From: Microbacterium sp. SORGH_AS_0862
GTDB taxonomy: Bacteria > Actinomycetota > Actinomycetes > Actinomycetales > Microbacteriaceae
Length of the DNA stretch: 64,000 nt
Direction: 5' to 3'
NCBI RefSeq assembly: GCF_030818795.1
Contig: NZ_JAUTAY010000001.1
Location: forward strand, 2,976,001 to 3,040,000
Shown here: one piece after another, positions 26,937 to 35,700 of the stretch
Numbering within the stretch: the stretch's first letter is position 1
Layout of the letters: every line of letters starts with the position of its first letter
Position numbers and translations under genes: made by a program
The notes under the pieces: model-generated
The model's database searches: none
The model's input: only the letters and a program-made list of their open reading frames with translations
Told to the model about the DNA's origin: nothing

Positions 26937-27991
26937 GGCATCCTCTCCGCGATGCGGGTCGCGAGCTCGTCGACGAGCCCGAGAGCCGCCGGTGAGAGTG
27001 TGGCGGCGTCGGCTCGAGCGGAGCGGAGCGTCTCGTCGATGAGGACCGCGAGGCGCTCGCGGGCGCCGGTCGCGTCCAGCGCGCGCTGTGCGGCGAGCAC
27101 GGCGACCGGGCCCGTGTGCGCGACCGCGAGGGCCTCCGCGACCGCGTCGCGGGCTGCTCCCTGCTGCGCCAGGACGACGAGGGGAGTGCGCTTGGCCTCG
27201 CGAAGGTCGCTGCCCACATCCCGACCGGCCTGGTCGGCCGTGCCGAAGGCGCCGATCAGATCGTCGACGAGCTGGAAGGCGAGCCCCAGAGCGCCGCCGG
27301 CCCGGCGGAGCGCCTCGAGCTCGGGCTCGCTCGCACCGGCCAGGAGCGCACCGGCACGCAGCGGCGCATCGAAGGAGTAGACGGCGGTCTTGTCGTGCGC
27401 CGTGGTGAGCACGGCGGCGGCCTCCGCCGCGTGCAGTCCGAGCGCGTTCTCGACGTCGGCGAGCTCGCCGGCGGCCGACACCGAGACGGCATCGTCGAAG
27501 AGCTCCACGAGTGCTGTCCTCGTCGCCGCGGGGACATCGACCAGCGCGAGGATGCGAGTGGCTTCGTACAGCAGCAGGTCGCCGCCGAGGATCGCGGCCG
27601 CGTCGCCGAGATCGTCGGCGCCCGAGGCGGACGCGCCGGCGGCGGCGGCTCGCGTGCGGAACTCGCCGGAGATGTTCAGGACGCCGCGGCGCTGTACGTC
27701 GTGGTCGATCACGTCGTCGTGAACGACGAAGGCCGCGTGCAGCAGTTCGAAGGCGGCGGCGACCTCGTACACGGGCGTCAGCGCCTCGTCCGGGCCGTCG
27801 AACGCGAGATACGCGCCCACCACGTTCGCCGGCCGGAACCGCTTGCCGCCGGTGGCCGCGCGCGTCACCGCCGCGGTGAGCGCGGCGTACGCTTCTGCGC
27901 CGTCGGTCGCGCGACGACGGATGCGGGCCAGAGCCGCATCGACGGCGGCGTCGATCCCGGCGCGGTTGTCCGCGCTCAACCAGGAGATCAT
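26933..27991 (-). CDS. crtE: Geranylgeranyl diphosphate synthase
   Basis: A 352-residue trans-isoprenyl diphosphate synthase. The first Asp-rich motif DDVID is at 92-96; the second is degenerate in spacing (QLVDDLIGAFG), a form common in actinobacterial GGPP synthases. GGKRFRP near residue 48 is the usual IPP-binding segment. It supplies GGPP for crtB. The start ATG 27,991 overlaps the idi stop (ATGA). GGPP is also the likely effector of the neighbouring MarR regulator. Confidence 0.92.
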   Translation of the reverse strand: MISWLSADNRAGIDAAVDAALARIRRRATDGAEAYAALTAAVTRAATGGKRFRPANVVGAYLAFDGPDEALTPVYEVAAAFELLHAAFVVHDDVIDHDVQRRGVLNISGEFRTRAAAAGASASGADDLGDAAAILGGDLLLYEATRILALVDVPAATRTALVELFDDAVSVSAAGELADVENALGLHAAEAAAVLTTAHDKTAVYSFDAPLRAGALLAGASEPELEALRRAGGALGLAFQLVDDLIGAFGTADQAGRDVGSDLREAKRTPLVVLAQQGAARDAVAEALAVAHTGPVAVLAAQRALDATGARERLAVLIDETLRSARADAATLSPAALGLVDELATRIAERMP

Positions 27992-28542
27992 CGGGCCCCC
28001 GCCTGTATCCGCCGCTGGGCGACGAACAGATCGAGCTGACGGGCCTGCAGCACGAGCCAAGGACTGAACGCCCACTCGGCGGAATCCAGAGCCGTGACGA
28101 GGTCGGCAGGGTGCACCCATTGCGTCTCGAGCACTTCGAGAGGATTGGGCTGCGGCAGATTCTCGGCGCGTGCGATGTAGACCGGGCAGATCTCGTTCTC
28201 GACGATCCCGCTCGCATCGGTCGCGCGGTATCGGAAGAGGGGAAGGGCGAGTTCGATGTCGTTCAGGCGCAGTCCGAGTTCGGAGTCGGCGTGTCGCTTC
28301 ACGGCGTTCAGGACGGGCTCGGCCGGTCGAGGATGTCCGCAGAACGAGTTGGTCCACACACCGGGCCAGGTCCGCTTGTGCAGAGCTCGGCGAGTGACGA
28401 GCACGCGGCCTTCGTCATCCAGAACGTGGCAGGAGAAGGCGAGATGCAGCGCAGTGTCTGTACCGTGGACACTGCTCTTGGGCGCAGTCCCGATCTGATT
28501 GCCCTCGTCATCCACGAGGATGACCTGTTCGATCTCGTCCAT
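27988..28542 (-). CDS. idi: Isopentenyl-diphosphate delta-isomerase, type I
   Basis: A 184-residue Nudix-fold isomerase. Active-site cysteine is in TNSFCGHPRP, the catalytic glutamate in EICPVY, and the LHLAFSCHVLDD and HKRTWPGVW segments are typical. ATG 28,542 is preferred over 28,554 because GGAAGGG lies at correct spacing before it. It is the first gene of the crt operon and balances IPP/DMAPP; DMAPP is needed both for GGPP and for the C50 elongation. Confidence 0.94.
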   Translation of the reverse strand: MDEIEQVILVDDEGNQIGTAPKSSVHGTDTALHLAFSCHVLDDEGRVLVTRRALHKRTWPGVWTNSFCGHPRPAEPVLNAVKRHADSELGLRLNDIELALPLFRYRATDASGIVENEICPVYIARAENLPQPNPLEVLETQWVHPADLVTALDSAEWAFSPWLVLQARQLDLFVAQRRIQAGAR

Positions 28543-28555
28543 GCGCCCTTCCATT

Positions 28556-28586
28556 TTGCTAGCTTTACTAGCGAACTGAGTTCGAT
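28556..28586. promoter_or_regulatory. Probable operator/promoter region between idi (crt operon) and the MarR gene
   Basis: Within the 76-base divergent gap are two inverted repeats: an imperfect TTGCTAG / CTAGCGAA pair with a short spacer, and directly beside it CGAACT-G-AGTTCG at 28,572-28,584 with perfect six-base arms. The surroundings are unusually A/T-rich for this genome. Divergent MarR proteins usually bind such palindromes to control both directions. I could not place -35/-10 boxes with confidence. Confidence 0.6.
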
Positions 28587-28618
28587 CGAGCATACATACG
28601 GCCTGAGGAGGTGTCCAC

Positions 28619-29101
28619 ATGGCGAGTCCCGCTGACTCTGACGATACGTCGCGTGATAAGGATCGTGCAGTATGGCGCGTCCTGTCAGCCGTGCGCGCCT
28701 TCAGCGACGCCATGGATCGCATGTACAGCGGCATGAAGGGCGACATGGACATGAACGCCACGGATCTCGCCGCCCTGCGCATGCTCATCATCCGCGAGCA
28801 GCGGGGACAGGACGTCAGTCCGCACGACATCGCACGGCACCTGCGGATCTCCACCGCCTCCACGACGAAGCTGGTGGACCGTCTGGCCGACTCGGGCCAC
28901 GTCGTGCGCAAGCCGCATCCGGTCGATCGTCGGGCGAGGCTGATCTCGTTGACGGACAAGTCGCGCACCGACTTCACGCGCCACTTCCGCGGCAGCATCG
29001 ACGCGATGCGGGATGTCGCGTTCGACTACTCGCCGACGGAGCTCGCGGTGATCGCGGACTTCCTCGAACGGATGTCGGTCGGTATCGACCCCGACGCGTG
29101 A
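28619..29101 (+). CDS. MarR-family regulator, probably CrtR-like
   Basis: A 160-residue winged-helix protein. The recognition region is DIARHLRISTASTTKLVDRL and the wing DRRARLISLT, both typical of MarR. Divergent pairing with a crt operon matches CrtR of Corynebacterium glutamicum, a MarR repressor released by GGPP; the same logic is inferred here. AGGAGG at 28,606-28,611 gives a strong ribosome site. A terminator follows the gene. Confidence 0.88.
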   Translation: MASPADSDDTSRDKDRAVWRVLSAVRAFSDAMDRMYSGMKGDMDMNATDLAALRMLIIREQRGQDVSPHDIARHLRISTASTTKLVDRLADSGHVVRKPHPVDRRARLISLTDKSRTDFTRHFRGSIDAMRDVAFDYSPTELAVIADFLERMSVGIDPDA

Positions 29102-29144
29102 GGAGACCAGAAGTCGGTTCGACCTGGGCTTTTCGGGCAAAGCA

Positions 29145-29179
29145 GAAGGCCCGGATCCGAGGATCCGGGCCTTCTTTTT
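29145..29179 (+). terminator. Rho-independent terminator after the MarR gene
   Basis: Perfect 14-base arms (29,145-29,158 and 29,161-29,174) around a two-base gap are followed by TTTTT. It ends the rightward MarR transcript. It also lies just downstream of the leftward initiator tRNA and could stop transcripts from that side, although no T-run is present in that direction. Confidence 0.85.
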
Positions 29180-29180
29180 G

Positions 29181-29254
29181 TTGCGGGGACAGGATTTGAA
29201 CCTGCGACCTCTGGGTTATGAGCCCAGCGAGCTACCGAACTGCTCCACCCCGCG
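29181..29254 (-). tRNA. Initiator tRNA-fMet (CAT)
   Basis: A 74-base cloverleaf on the minus strand. The anticodon loop is CTCATAA (anticodon CAT). The acceptor stem begins CGCGGGG and ends CCCCGCA, giving the C1-A72 mismatch that marks initiator tRNAs, and the anticodon stem ends in three G-C pairs (GGG/CCC). No encoded CCA follows. Confidence 0.93.
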
Positions 29255-29340
29255 GCACAAGAGATAACACTAGCACGCGTTCGGGCAGTGCGCGAATCGA
29301 GGCGGTTGCCGAGGTCCCTCCGGGCCGGGAGGATGGGGGA

Positions 29341-30144
29341 GTGCCCGCCGTTCTCTCCCTCGCCGTCGCGCAGTTCGCGCCGATCGCCGACCGCGCCGCC
29401 AACCTGATTCGGATCCGTCTCCTCGCCGCGCAGGCCGCCGCTCGCGGAGCCCGAGTGCTCGTGCTCCCGGAATACAGCAGCTTCTTCGTCGACCCGTTCG
29501 ACGCCTCGCTGCGGCAGAACGCCGAGCCCGGCCTCGACGGGCCGTTCGTGCGGGGCCTGCGCGACATCGCCCAGCGGGAGGACCTCACTCTCGTGGCGGG
29601 TCTGGTCGAGGCGGCGGATGCGGACCGCGTCCACAACACCGTCGTCGCGGTCGACGCCTCGGGTGTCGTCGCGAGCTACCGCAAGCAGCACCTCTACGAC
29701 GCGTTCGGGCAGCAGGAGTCGGATTGGGTCGCTCCAGGGGAGCTCGACGAGCCGCAGACCTTCACCGTGGACGGCGTCGTCTTCGGCATCATGACCTGCT
29801 ACGACCTGCGTTTCCCCGAGGCCGCGCGCCGCATCGTCGACGCCGGCGCGCACGTCGTCCTCGTGCCGGCCGAGTGGGTGCGCGGTCCGCTGAAGGAACA
29901 GCAGTGGCAGACCCTGCTGGCGGCGCGGGCGATCGAGAACACGGCGTTCGTCGCGGCGGCGGACCACCCCGCGCCCGTCGGCGTGGGCCACTCCGTCATC
30001 CTCGACCCGCAGGGCGTCGTGCTCGCCGGGCTCGCCGCAGGGGACGGAGTCGCGATCGCGCCGATCGACCTCGACGAGCTGGCCCGCGTCCGCGCCGTCA
30101 ATCCGGCGTTGCAACTTCGGCGCTACCGCGTGGTCCCTCGCTGA
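29341..30144 (+). CDS. Carbon-nitrogen hydrolase (nitrilase superfamily)
   Basis: A 267-residue protein from GTG 29,341. The catalytic triad is visible as E44 (LPEYSS), K115 (YRKQHLYD) and C153 (MTCYDLRFPE). The context sequences resemble the Nit2/YafV-like omega-amidase branch, which deaminates alpha-keto acid amides. The convergent neighbour is an aminotransferase, which could generate such keto acids; that functional link is inferred. The start is fixed by family length; upstream codons overlap the tRNA on the other strand. Confidence 0.9.
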   Translation: MPAVLSLAVAQFAPIADRAANLIRIRLLAAQAAARGARVLVLPEYSSFFVDPFDASLRQNAEPGLDGPFVRGLRDIAQREDLTLVAGLVEAADADRVHNTVVAVDASGVVASYRKQHLYDAFGQQESDWVAPGELDEPQTFTVDGVVFGIMTCYDLRFPEAARRIVDAGAHVVLVPAEWVRGPLKEQQWQTLLAARAIENTAFVAAADHPAPVGVGHSVILDPQGVVLAGLAAGDGVAIAPIDLDELARVRAVNPALQLRRYRVVPR

Positions 30145-30145
30145 G

Positions 30146-31345
30146 TCAGGCCAGCGCCGCCAGACGGTGCACGGCTTCGGCGATGACCTCGGGCCGCTTG
30201 CAGGCCGCGAACCGCACGAGGCTCGCGTACTCGTGCCGCCGCTCCTCGGCGGCGAACGCCGTCAGCGGGATCGCGACGACACCGGCCGCACGCGGCAGCC
30301 GGCGGCAGAACTCATGGGCGTCGCTCACGCCGAGCGGCGCCGCATCCGCCACGGTGAAGTAAGAACCCCCGGCGCGGAACGGCGCGAATCCGGCAGCGCT
30401 GAGCCCGTCGCGCAGTGTGTCGCGCTTGCGCTGCAGCGCGGCGCCGACGCCCGCGAAGAAGGCGTCGTCCAGGCGGAGCCCCGCAGCGACAGCCGGCTGG
30501 AACGGCGCACCGTTGACGTACGTGAGGAACTGTTTGACCGTGAGTACGGCGTCGATGAGGGATGCGGGTCCCGTCGCCCATCCGATCTTCCACCCCGTCA
30601 CCGAGAACGTCTTGCCCGCGGAGGAGATCGAGATCGTGCGCTCGGCAGCGCCCGGCAACGTCGCGATGGGGACGTGGCTGCGGCCGTCGAAGACCAGGTG
30701 CTCGTACACCTCGTCGGTCACGATGATCACGTCATGGCGGTGGGCGAGCCGCACAATCTCGGCACGCACGTCGTCGGTGAACACGACGCCGGTGGGATTG
30801 TGCGGATCGTTCAGGAGGATGACGCGGGTGCGGTCCGTGACCGCGGCGGCGAGTCGGTCCAGGTCCGGCTGGAAGTCGGGCCAGCGCAGGGGCACGGTCA
30901 CGAGCGTGGCGCCGACCAGCGCCACATCCGCCGCGTAGGCGTCGTAGTGGGGTTCGAAGACGACGACCTCGTCGCCGGGGCCCACGAGTGCGAGGAGCGT
31001 CGCCGCGAGAGCTTCCGTCGCCCCCGCGGTGACGAGCACCTCGCGATCGGGGTCGACCTGCAGTCCGTAGAACCGCGCCTGGTGCTCGGCGATCGCACGG
31101 CGAAGATCGGCCGTGCCGCGACCGGGCGGATACTGGTTGACCCCCGTCGCGATCGCCTCACGTGCGATGTCGAGCAGCTCGGCGGGGCCGTCCTCGTCGG
31201 GGAAGCCCTGGCCCAGGTTGATGGCGCCGGTCTCGGCCGCCAGCGCGCTCATCTCTGCGAAGATCGTAGGGGCGGGGGTGCCTTCCGAGCCGAGGAGTCC
31301 GGCGCCCGCGGCCACCCGTTGCCAGGGCGCGTTCTGGTTTCGCAT
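30146..31345 (-). CDS. PLP-dependent aminotransferase, class I/II
   Basis: A 399-residue fold-type I aminotransferase. NLGQGFPDEDGP near residue 45, NDPHNPTGVVF, and the PLP lysine in SSAGKTFSVTGWKIGWATGP are all present. The pattern is closest to the methionine/kynurenine/N-succinyl-DAP aminotransferase branch, so the amino donor is uncertain. Its stop lies two bases from the stop of the convergent nitrilase gene. Confidence 0.92.
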   Translation of the reverse strand: MRNQNAPWQRVAAGAGLLGSEGTPAPTIFAEMSALAAETGAINLGQGFPDEDGPAELLDIAREAIATGVNQYPPGRGTADLRRAIAEHQARFYGLQVDPDREVLVTAGATEALAATLLALVGPGDEVVVFEPHYDAYAADVALVGATLVTVPLRWPDFQPDLDRLAAAVTDRTRVILLNDPHNPTGVVFTDDVRAEIVRLAHRHDVIIVTDEVYEHLVFDGRSHVPIATLPGAAERTISISSAGKTFSVTGWKIGWATGPASLIDAVLTVKQFLTYVNGAPFQPAVAAGLRLDDAFFAGVGAALQRKRDTLRDGLSAAGFAPFRAGGSYFTVADAAPLGVSDAHEFCRRLPRAAGVVAIPLTAFAAEERRHEYASLVRFAACKRPEVIAEAVHRLAALA

Positions 31346-31443
31346 TCAGCACACGTTAGTCCCATAGGGCTGTCCCACGGCTGGCATAGGAAAACCACAG
31401 AGACGGCGGTCACAGTGAAGATCGCCAGTCAGAAGGAGCAACC

Positions 31444-32946
31444 ATGAGTGACAACCAGGGCTCCCGCCCCGAATCCGAAGACTCTGTGTCCGAACCCGTC
31501 GCGCCCGCCGCATCGCCGCAGCCGGCCCCCTCGTCCGACGTGCCGCCGACCCCGGCGGCAGCCGGACCGGCCGCCCCGGCGATGCCGCCCCGTCCGCCCT
31601 ACCCCGCCTCGTACCCGAAGGCGCCCGCGGGTTACCCCGCCCCCGCCGCCGGCGCCGCCGCAACGGGTCAGGCGTTCGGCCCCGGCGCCCAGACCGCGCC
31701 GACCCTGCCGCTGAGCGGTCCGGCGCCGTCGGCCCCGGTGCGCAAGAAGTCGACCGCCGGCCGCACGGTCGGCCTGCTCGTCGCCGCAGCCCTCGTCGGC
31801 GGCGCCGCGGGCGTGGGCGGAACCTACGCCGGCATCAGCCTGTGGGGCCAGACCCAGACGACGGCGGCCAGCAGCCCCACCGTCGTGACCGTGAACGACA
31901 CCCAGAAGGTCAACAACGTCACCGCTGTGGCCGCCAAGGTCCTGCCCAGTGTCGTCACCATCTCGGCCACCGCGAGCAACGGCGGCGGCACCGGCAGCGG
32001 TGTCGTCCTCTCCGCGGACGGATACGTGCTCACCAACACGCACGTCGTCACTCTCGACGGTGCCACCGCCGACCCCACGCTGTCGGTCACGACGTCCGAC
32101 GGCAAGGTCTACAAGGCCACGCTCGTCGGCACCGACCCGACGTACGACCTCGCGGTCATCAAGCTGACGGACGCGTCCGGGCTGACCCCGATCGACTTCG
32201 CCGACTCGAGCAAGCTCAATGTCGGCGACCAGGCGATCGCGCTCGGCGCTCCCCTGGGCCTGGACAACACGGTCACCACGGGCATCGTCAGCGCTCTGAA
32301 CCGCTCCATCGAGATCGCCTCCTCGGCCGCGCCCGACGACTCCTCCACCAAGGAGGACGGCGGTCAGGGACAGCAGGAGAGCCCGTTCCAGTTCGACTTC
32401 GGGCAGGGCCAGCAGCAACAGCAGCAGTCCGCGAACGCCACGATCAAGATCGCGGTCATCCAGACGGATGCGGCGATCAACCCCGGCAACTCGGGCGGTG
32501 CGCTGGTCGACTCCGACGGCAAGCTGATCGGCATCAACGTGGCCATCGCGTCCTCCGGCGGCAGCTCGTCGGGCGGTCAGTCCGGCAACATCGGTGTCGG
32601 CTTCTCCATCCCCGCCAATATCGCCCAGCGCGTGGCGAACGAGATCATCAAGGACGGCAGCGCCACGCACGGGCTGCTGGGTGCGACCGTCGCCGACGCT
32701 GCCTCGCAGAAGAACGCCACCATCCAGGGCGCCTACATCCAGGACGTGTCCTCGGGTGGCGCGGCCGCCGGGGCGGGGCTGCGCTCCGGCGACATCGTCA
32801 CGGAGTTCAACGGTGTTCCCGTCACCAACGCGATCGACCTCACCGCTCAGGTGCGTGCGGCCGCGGGCGGCTCCGACGCGACGCTGAGCTACGTCCGCGA
32901 CGGCAAGACCGAGACGGCGAAGCTGACGCTGGGCACGCTGCAGTAA
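31444..32946 (+). CDS. HtrA/DegP-like membrane serine protease with PDZ domain
   Basis: A 500-residue protein. The first ~100 residues are a Pro/Ala-rich cytoplasmic tail, then a membrane helix at about 108-132. The trypsin-like domain carries the triad H200 (TNTHVV), D235 (YDLAVIKL) and S350 (NPGNSGGALVD). A glutamine/glycine-rich insert lies near 305-330. One PDZ domain ends the protein. It likely degrades misfolded envelope proteins. AGAAGGAGC upstream of the ATG is a good ribosome site. Confidence 0.95.
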   Translation: MSDNQGSRPESEDSVSEPVAPAASPQPAPSSDVPPTPAAAGPAAPAMPPRPPYPASYPKAPAGYPAPAAGAAATGQAFGPGAQTAPTLPLSGPAPSAPVRKKSTAGRTVGLLVAAALVGGAAGVGGTYAGISLWGQTQTTAASSPTVVTVNDTQKVNNVTAVAAKVLPSVVTISATASNGGGTGSGVVLSADGYVLTNTHVVTLDGATADPTLSVTTSDGKVYKATLVGTDPTYDLAVIKLTDASGLTPIDFADSSKLNVGDQAIALGAPLGLDNTVTTGIVSALNRSIEIASSAAPDDSSTKEDGGQGQQESPFQFDFGQGQQQQQQSANATIKIAVIQTDAAINPGNSGGALVDSDGKLIGINVAIASSGGSSSGGQSGNIGVGFSIPANIAQRVANEIIKDGSATHGLLGATVADAASQKNATIQGAYIQDVSSGGAAAGAGLRSGDIVTEFNGVPVTNAIDLTAQVRAAAGGSDATLSYVRDGKTETAKLTLGTLQ

Positions 32947-32970
32947 CGACACCGCTCCGACGGTTCGGAC

Positions 32971-32999
32971 GCCACCTCGCGATAGGCTCGCGAGGTGGC
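32971..32999 (+). promoter_or_regulatory. Perfect hairpin covering the start codon of the next gene
   Basis: Arms 32,971-32,982 and 32,988-32,999 are perfectly complementary (12 bases) with a five-base loop. The right arm contains the predicted GTG start (32,995) of the first glycerophosphotransferase gene. It could be the end of the htrA transcript, but it has no T-run; it could instead hide the start codon and set low or conditional translation. Confidence 0.6.
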
Positions 33000-34254
33000 G
33001 TCCTTCTCGTTCGGCGACGGCAATGCGAAGAAGCTCCTCGCCATCCCGCTCTACGCGGCCGGGCGGGCTCTCACGTCGCTCGTGCCGCGGGCACGCGGGA
33101 CGTGGGTCTTCGGCTCCGCGGCGGGGATCGCGGACGGCGCCCTCGCGCTGTGGAACGAGACGGCCGCGCGCGGTCATCGTGCCGTCTGGCTGATCCGCAC
33201 CGATGCACAGGCGCGCGATGCGGCATCGCGTGGAATCCCGTACGCCCGAGCCGACTCATTGCGGGGCCTCTGGCTCACCGCACGCGCCGAGGTGGTCGTC
33301 GTGACGCACGGCTTCGGCGACGTCAATCGTTATGCCGTCGCGGGGTCGTATCTCGTGCAGCTGTGGCACGGCATCCCGCTCAAGCGCATCGGCATCGACT
33401 CGCCGGAGACCGTGCGAAGCTCCTTCCTGCCGTCCTCCCGTCTCGTGCGGCGTCTGCTCGCGTTCATGTACCGCAGCGCCACCCGTCGGATCCGCCTCCT
33501 GCCGGCCGCATCCCACCTCGTACGCGGTCGCCTCGAGTCGGCGTTCTCGCTCGACGACTCGCGCGTGCCGGTCGTCGGCGAGCCGCGCGTGGATGTGCTG
33601 TCGCGGGGGAGTGCGACCGAACGACGGGAGAGCGCCCGCCGCCGGCTCGAAGAGGTGCTGGGCCCGCTCGGCGACGACCGGCTCGTGCTGTACGCACCGA
33701 CCTGGCGCGATGGCGACGACGACCCGGCGATCCCCACGGAAGCCGACTGGCATCGGATCACCGCCCTGCTCGATACACACGACGCACGGCTGATCGTGCG
33801 CCCGCATCCGTTGGGCGCCGGAGAGTATGCGCCACCCGAGGGCGCCCAGCGTGTGCACCTGCTCGGCAGCGATCGCCTGAGCGATGTCACCCCGGTGCTC
33901 CCGGGCCTGGATCTGCTCGTCACCGACTACTCCTCGCTGGCGTACGACTCCTCGCTCGTGCCGCTGCCGGTCGTCTACTTCGCGCCGGATGTCGACGCCT
34001 ACGCCCGGCGTCGCGGCTTCTACGGCACCTACGCGGACGTCGCGGGCACGGACGTCGCGGTGGACTGGGTGGGGGCTCTCGCGCAGATCGCGGCCGTGCT
34101 CTCGGACGACGATGTGCGCCAGAGGCGGCTGGAACAAGCCAGACGCCTGGATGCGGTCGTGCACGCGTACCGCGACGGCCGCAACGCGGAGCGGGTCTAT
34201 CTGGCCATCGCGGCCGCCATCGGCGGCGACGACCGTCGGGAGGAGACGGCATGA
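32995..34254 (+). CDS. CDP-glycerol glycerophosphotransferase-family protein (1)
   Basis: A 419-residue protein of the TagB/TagF family (PF04464). Signature stretches are VQLWHGIPLKRIG, LYAPTWRDGDD, VRPHPLGAGEY and LLVTDYSSLAYDS. Such enzymes move glycerol-phosphate or ribitol-phosphate from a CDP-carrier onto a surface polymer, acting at the cytoplasmic side of the membrane. No ribosome site is obvious before the GTG, which lies within a hairpin. Its stop overlaps the next start (ATGA). Confidence 0.88.
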   Translation: MASFSFGDGNAKKLLAIPLYAAGRALTSLVPRARGTWVFGSAAGIADGALALWNETAARGHRAVWLIRTDAQARDAASRGIPYARADSLRGLWLTARAEVVVVTHGFGDVNRYAVAGSYLVQLWHGIPLKRIGIDSPETVRSSFLPSSRLVRRLLAFMYRSATRRIRLLPAASHLVRGRLESAFSLDDSRVPVVGEPRVDVLSRGSATERRESARRRLEEVLGPLGDDRLVLYAPTWRDGDDDPAIPTEADWHRITALLDTHDARLIVRPHPLGAGEYAPPEGAQRVHLLGSDRLSDVTPVLPGLDLLVTDYSSLAYDSSLVPLPVVYFAPDVDAYARRRGFYGTYADVAGTDVAVDWVGALAQIAAVLSDDDVRQRRLEQARRLDAVVHAYRDGRNAERVYLAIAAAIGGDDRREETA

Positions 34255-35699
34255 CAACGGCGGAGCTGACCACCGGGAGCGCTCCGGCGCTGGTCCTGCG
34301 GGGAGCGGGTGCGCGCCCCGAACGCGTCGAGCTGGTCGGCGCCCGTGCGCGGGTGGTGGCGACGCTGACCGGGAGGGGCAAGACTTGGACCGCCACGCTG
34401 CCGCTCTCCGCCTCCCGGTGGGGCGGACCCGTTCTCCCGCTGCCGAGCGGGCGCTACCGGGTGCACGTCGAGCCCGCCGATTCCGTGGAGCACCCCGAGG
34501 CTCCCGAGCCGCTCGCGCTCGCGCAGCTCGGGCCGCTTCGCGCAGCTCTGACCGGGTGGGAGCTCGAGATCGGGCCGCCCGTCGACCCGGCCTACGACGT
34601 CGGCGAGGCGCAAGGGGCCCTCGAGCGGCGCTACGCGACGGGGCGCGAGTCGCTGGAGGAGTCGGTCTTTTTCGAGAGCTTCTACGGGCGCAATGCCAGC
34701 TGCAATCCGCTCGCGATCGACCGGGTGCTCAGTGAGCGGCTGCCCGGCCTCGTGCGCTACTGGAGCGTCGTCGACCTCTCCGTCGACGTCCCCGAGGGGG
34801 CCATCCCCGTCGTCGAGGGGAGTCCGGACTGGTGGCGGGCTCGCGCGGTCTCACGCCTGCTCGTGGTCAACGACTGGATGCGTCGGCGCTACGTGCGCCG
34901 GCCCGGACAGCACGTGGTCCAGACCTGGCACGGCACGCCTCTCAAGAGGCTGGCCCTTCATCGCCCGGGCTTCGATCCTCGACGAGCCATCGCCGTCGTG
35001 CGCGAATCGCTGCGCTGGAACGTCCTGCTGGCGCAGAACCCGTACGCGGCATCGATCCTCAGGCGGGCCTACGCGTTCGGTCGTCGTCCGGTCTGGGTCG
35101 AGGGATACCCGCGCAACGACGTGCTGCACACGGGGGATGCGGCGCCCGTGCGCGCGCGTCTGGGCATCCGCGAGGACGAACGCGTCATCCTCTACGCGCC
35201 GACCTGGCGCGACGATCGTGAGCAGATCGTGGACTTCCTGGATGCGGAGAGGCTCGCGGCAGACACCGGCGCTGTCGTGCTGGTGCGCGGTCACTCGCGC
35301 ACACTGCTGCCGGGCAGGGATGCCGAGGGTGCGCGCGTCGTCGATGTGACCGGTTTCCCGGACACCGCCCAGCTGCTCTTGGCCGCCGATGCGCTCGTGA
35401 CCGACTATTCATCGGTGATGTTCGACTTCACCGTCACGGGCAAGCCGGTGTACTTCTTCGTGCCCGACCTCGAGGACTACCGCGGACGCCTGCGCGGGTT
35501 CTACTTCGATCTCACAGAGCGCGCGCCCGGGCCGCTCGTTCGCACCCAGGAGGAGCTGACCCGGGCTCTGGCGCACGACTCGGCCGCTTACGCCGACCGC
35601 TACGCCGCATGGCGGCGCGCCTTCAACGCGCGCGAGGACGGTCACGCGGCGGAGCGCGTCGTCGCCCGCATCCTCGATCAGGGGCTGATCGGCGGCTGA
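34251..35699 (+). CDS. CDP-glycerol glycerophosphotransferase-family protein (2)
   Basis: A 482-residue protein with the same C-terminal domain as its neighbour: VQTWHGTPLKRLA, LYAPTWRDDREQ and VTDYSSVMFDFTVTGKP. It has an extra N-terminal region of ~100 residues before the catalytic part, apparently a small beta domain (RVHVEPADSVEHP region). It is translationally coupled to the first copy, suggesting that the two add successive units, for instance primer and chain of a teichoic-acid-like polymer. That division of labour is inference. Confidence 0.88.
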   Translation: MTTAELTTGSAPALVLRGAGARPERVELVGARARVVATLTGRGKTWTATLPLSASRWGGPVLPLPSGRYRVHVEPADSVEHPEAPEPLALAQLGPLRAALTGWELEIGPPVDPAYDVGEAQGALERRYATGRESLEESVFFESFYGRNASCNPLAIDRVLSERLPGLVRYWSVVDLSVDVPEGAIPVVEGSPDWWRARAVSRLLVVNDWMRRRYVRRPGQHVVQTWHGTPLKRLALHRPGFDPRRAIAVVRESLRWNVLLAQNPYAASILRRAYAFGRRPVWVEGYPRNDVLHTGDAAPVRARLGIREDERVILYAPTWRDDREQIVDFLDAERLAADTGAVVLVRGHSRTLLPGRDAEGARVVDVTGFPDTAQLLLAADALVTDYSSVMFDFTVTGKPVYFFVPDLEDYRGRLRGFYFDLTERAPGPLVRTQEELTRALAHDSAAYADRYAAWRRAFNAREDGHAAERVVARILDQGLIGG

Positions 35700-35700
35700 C

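Noticed and set aside
31842..34250. Long open frame running from htrA into the second glycerophosphotransferase
   Set aside because: Only the part from 34,251 is protein-like; before that it is the wrong frame of htrA and of the first transferase.
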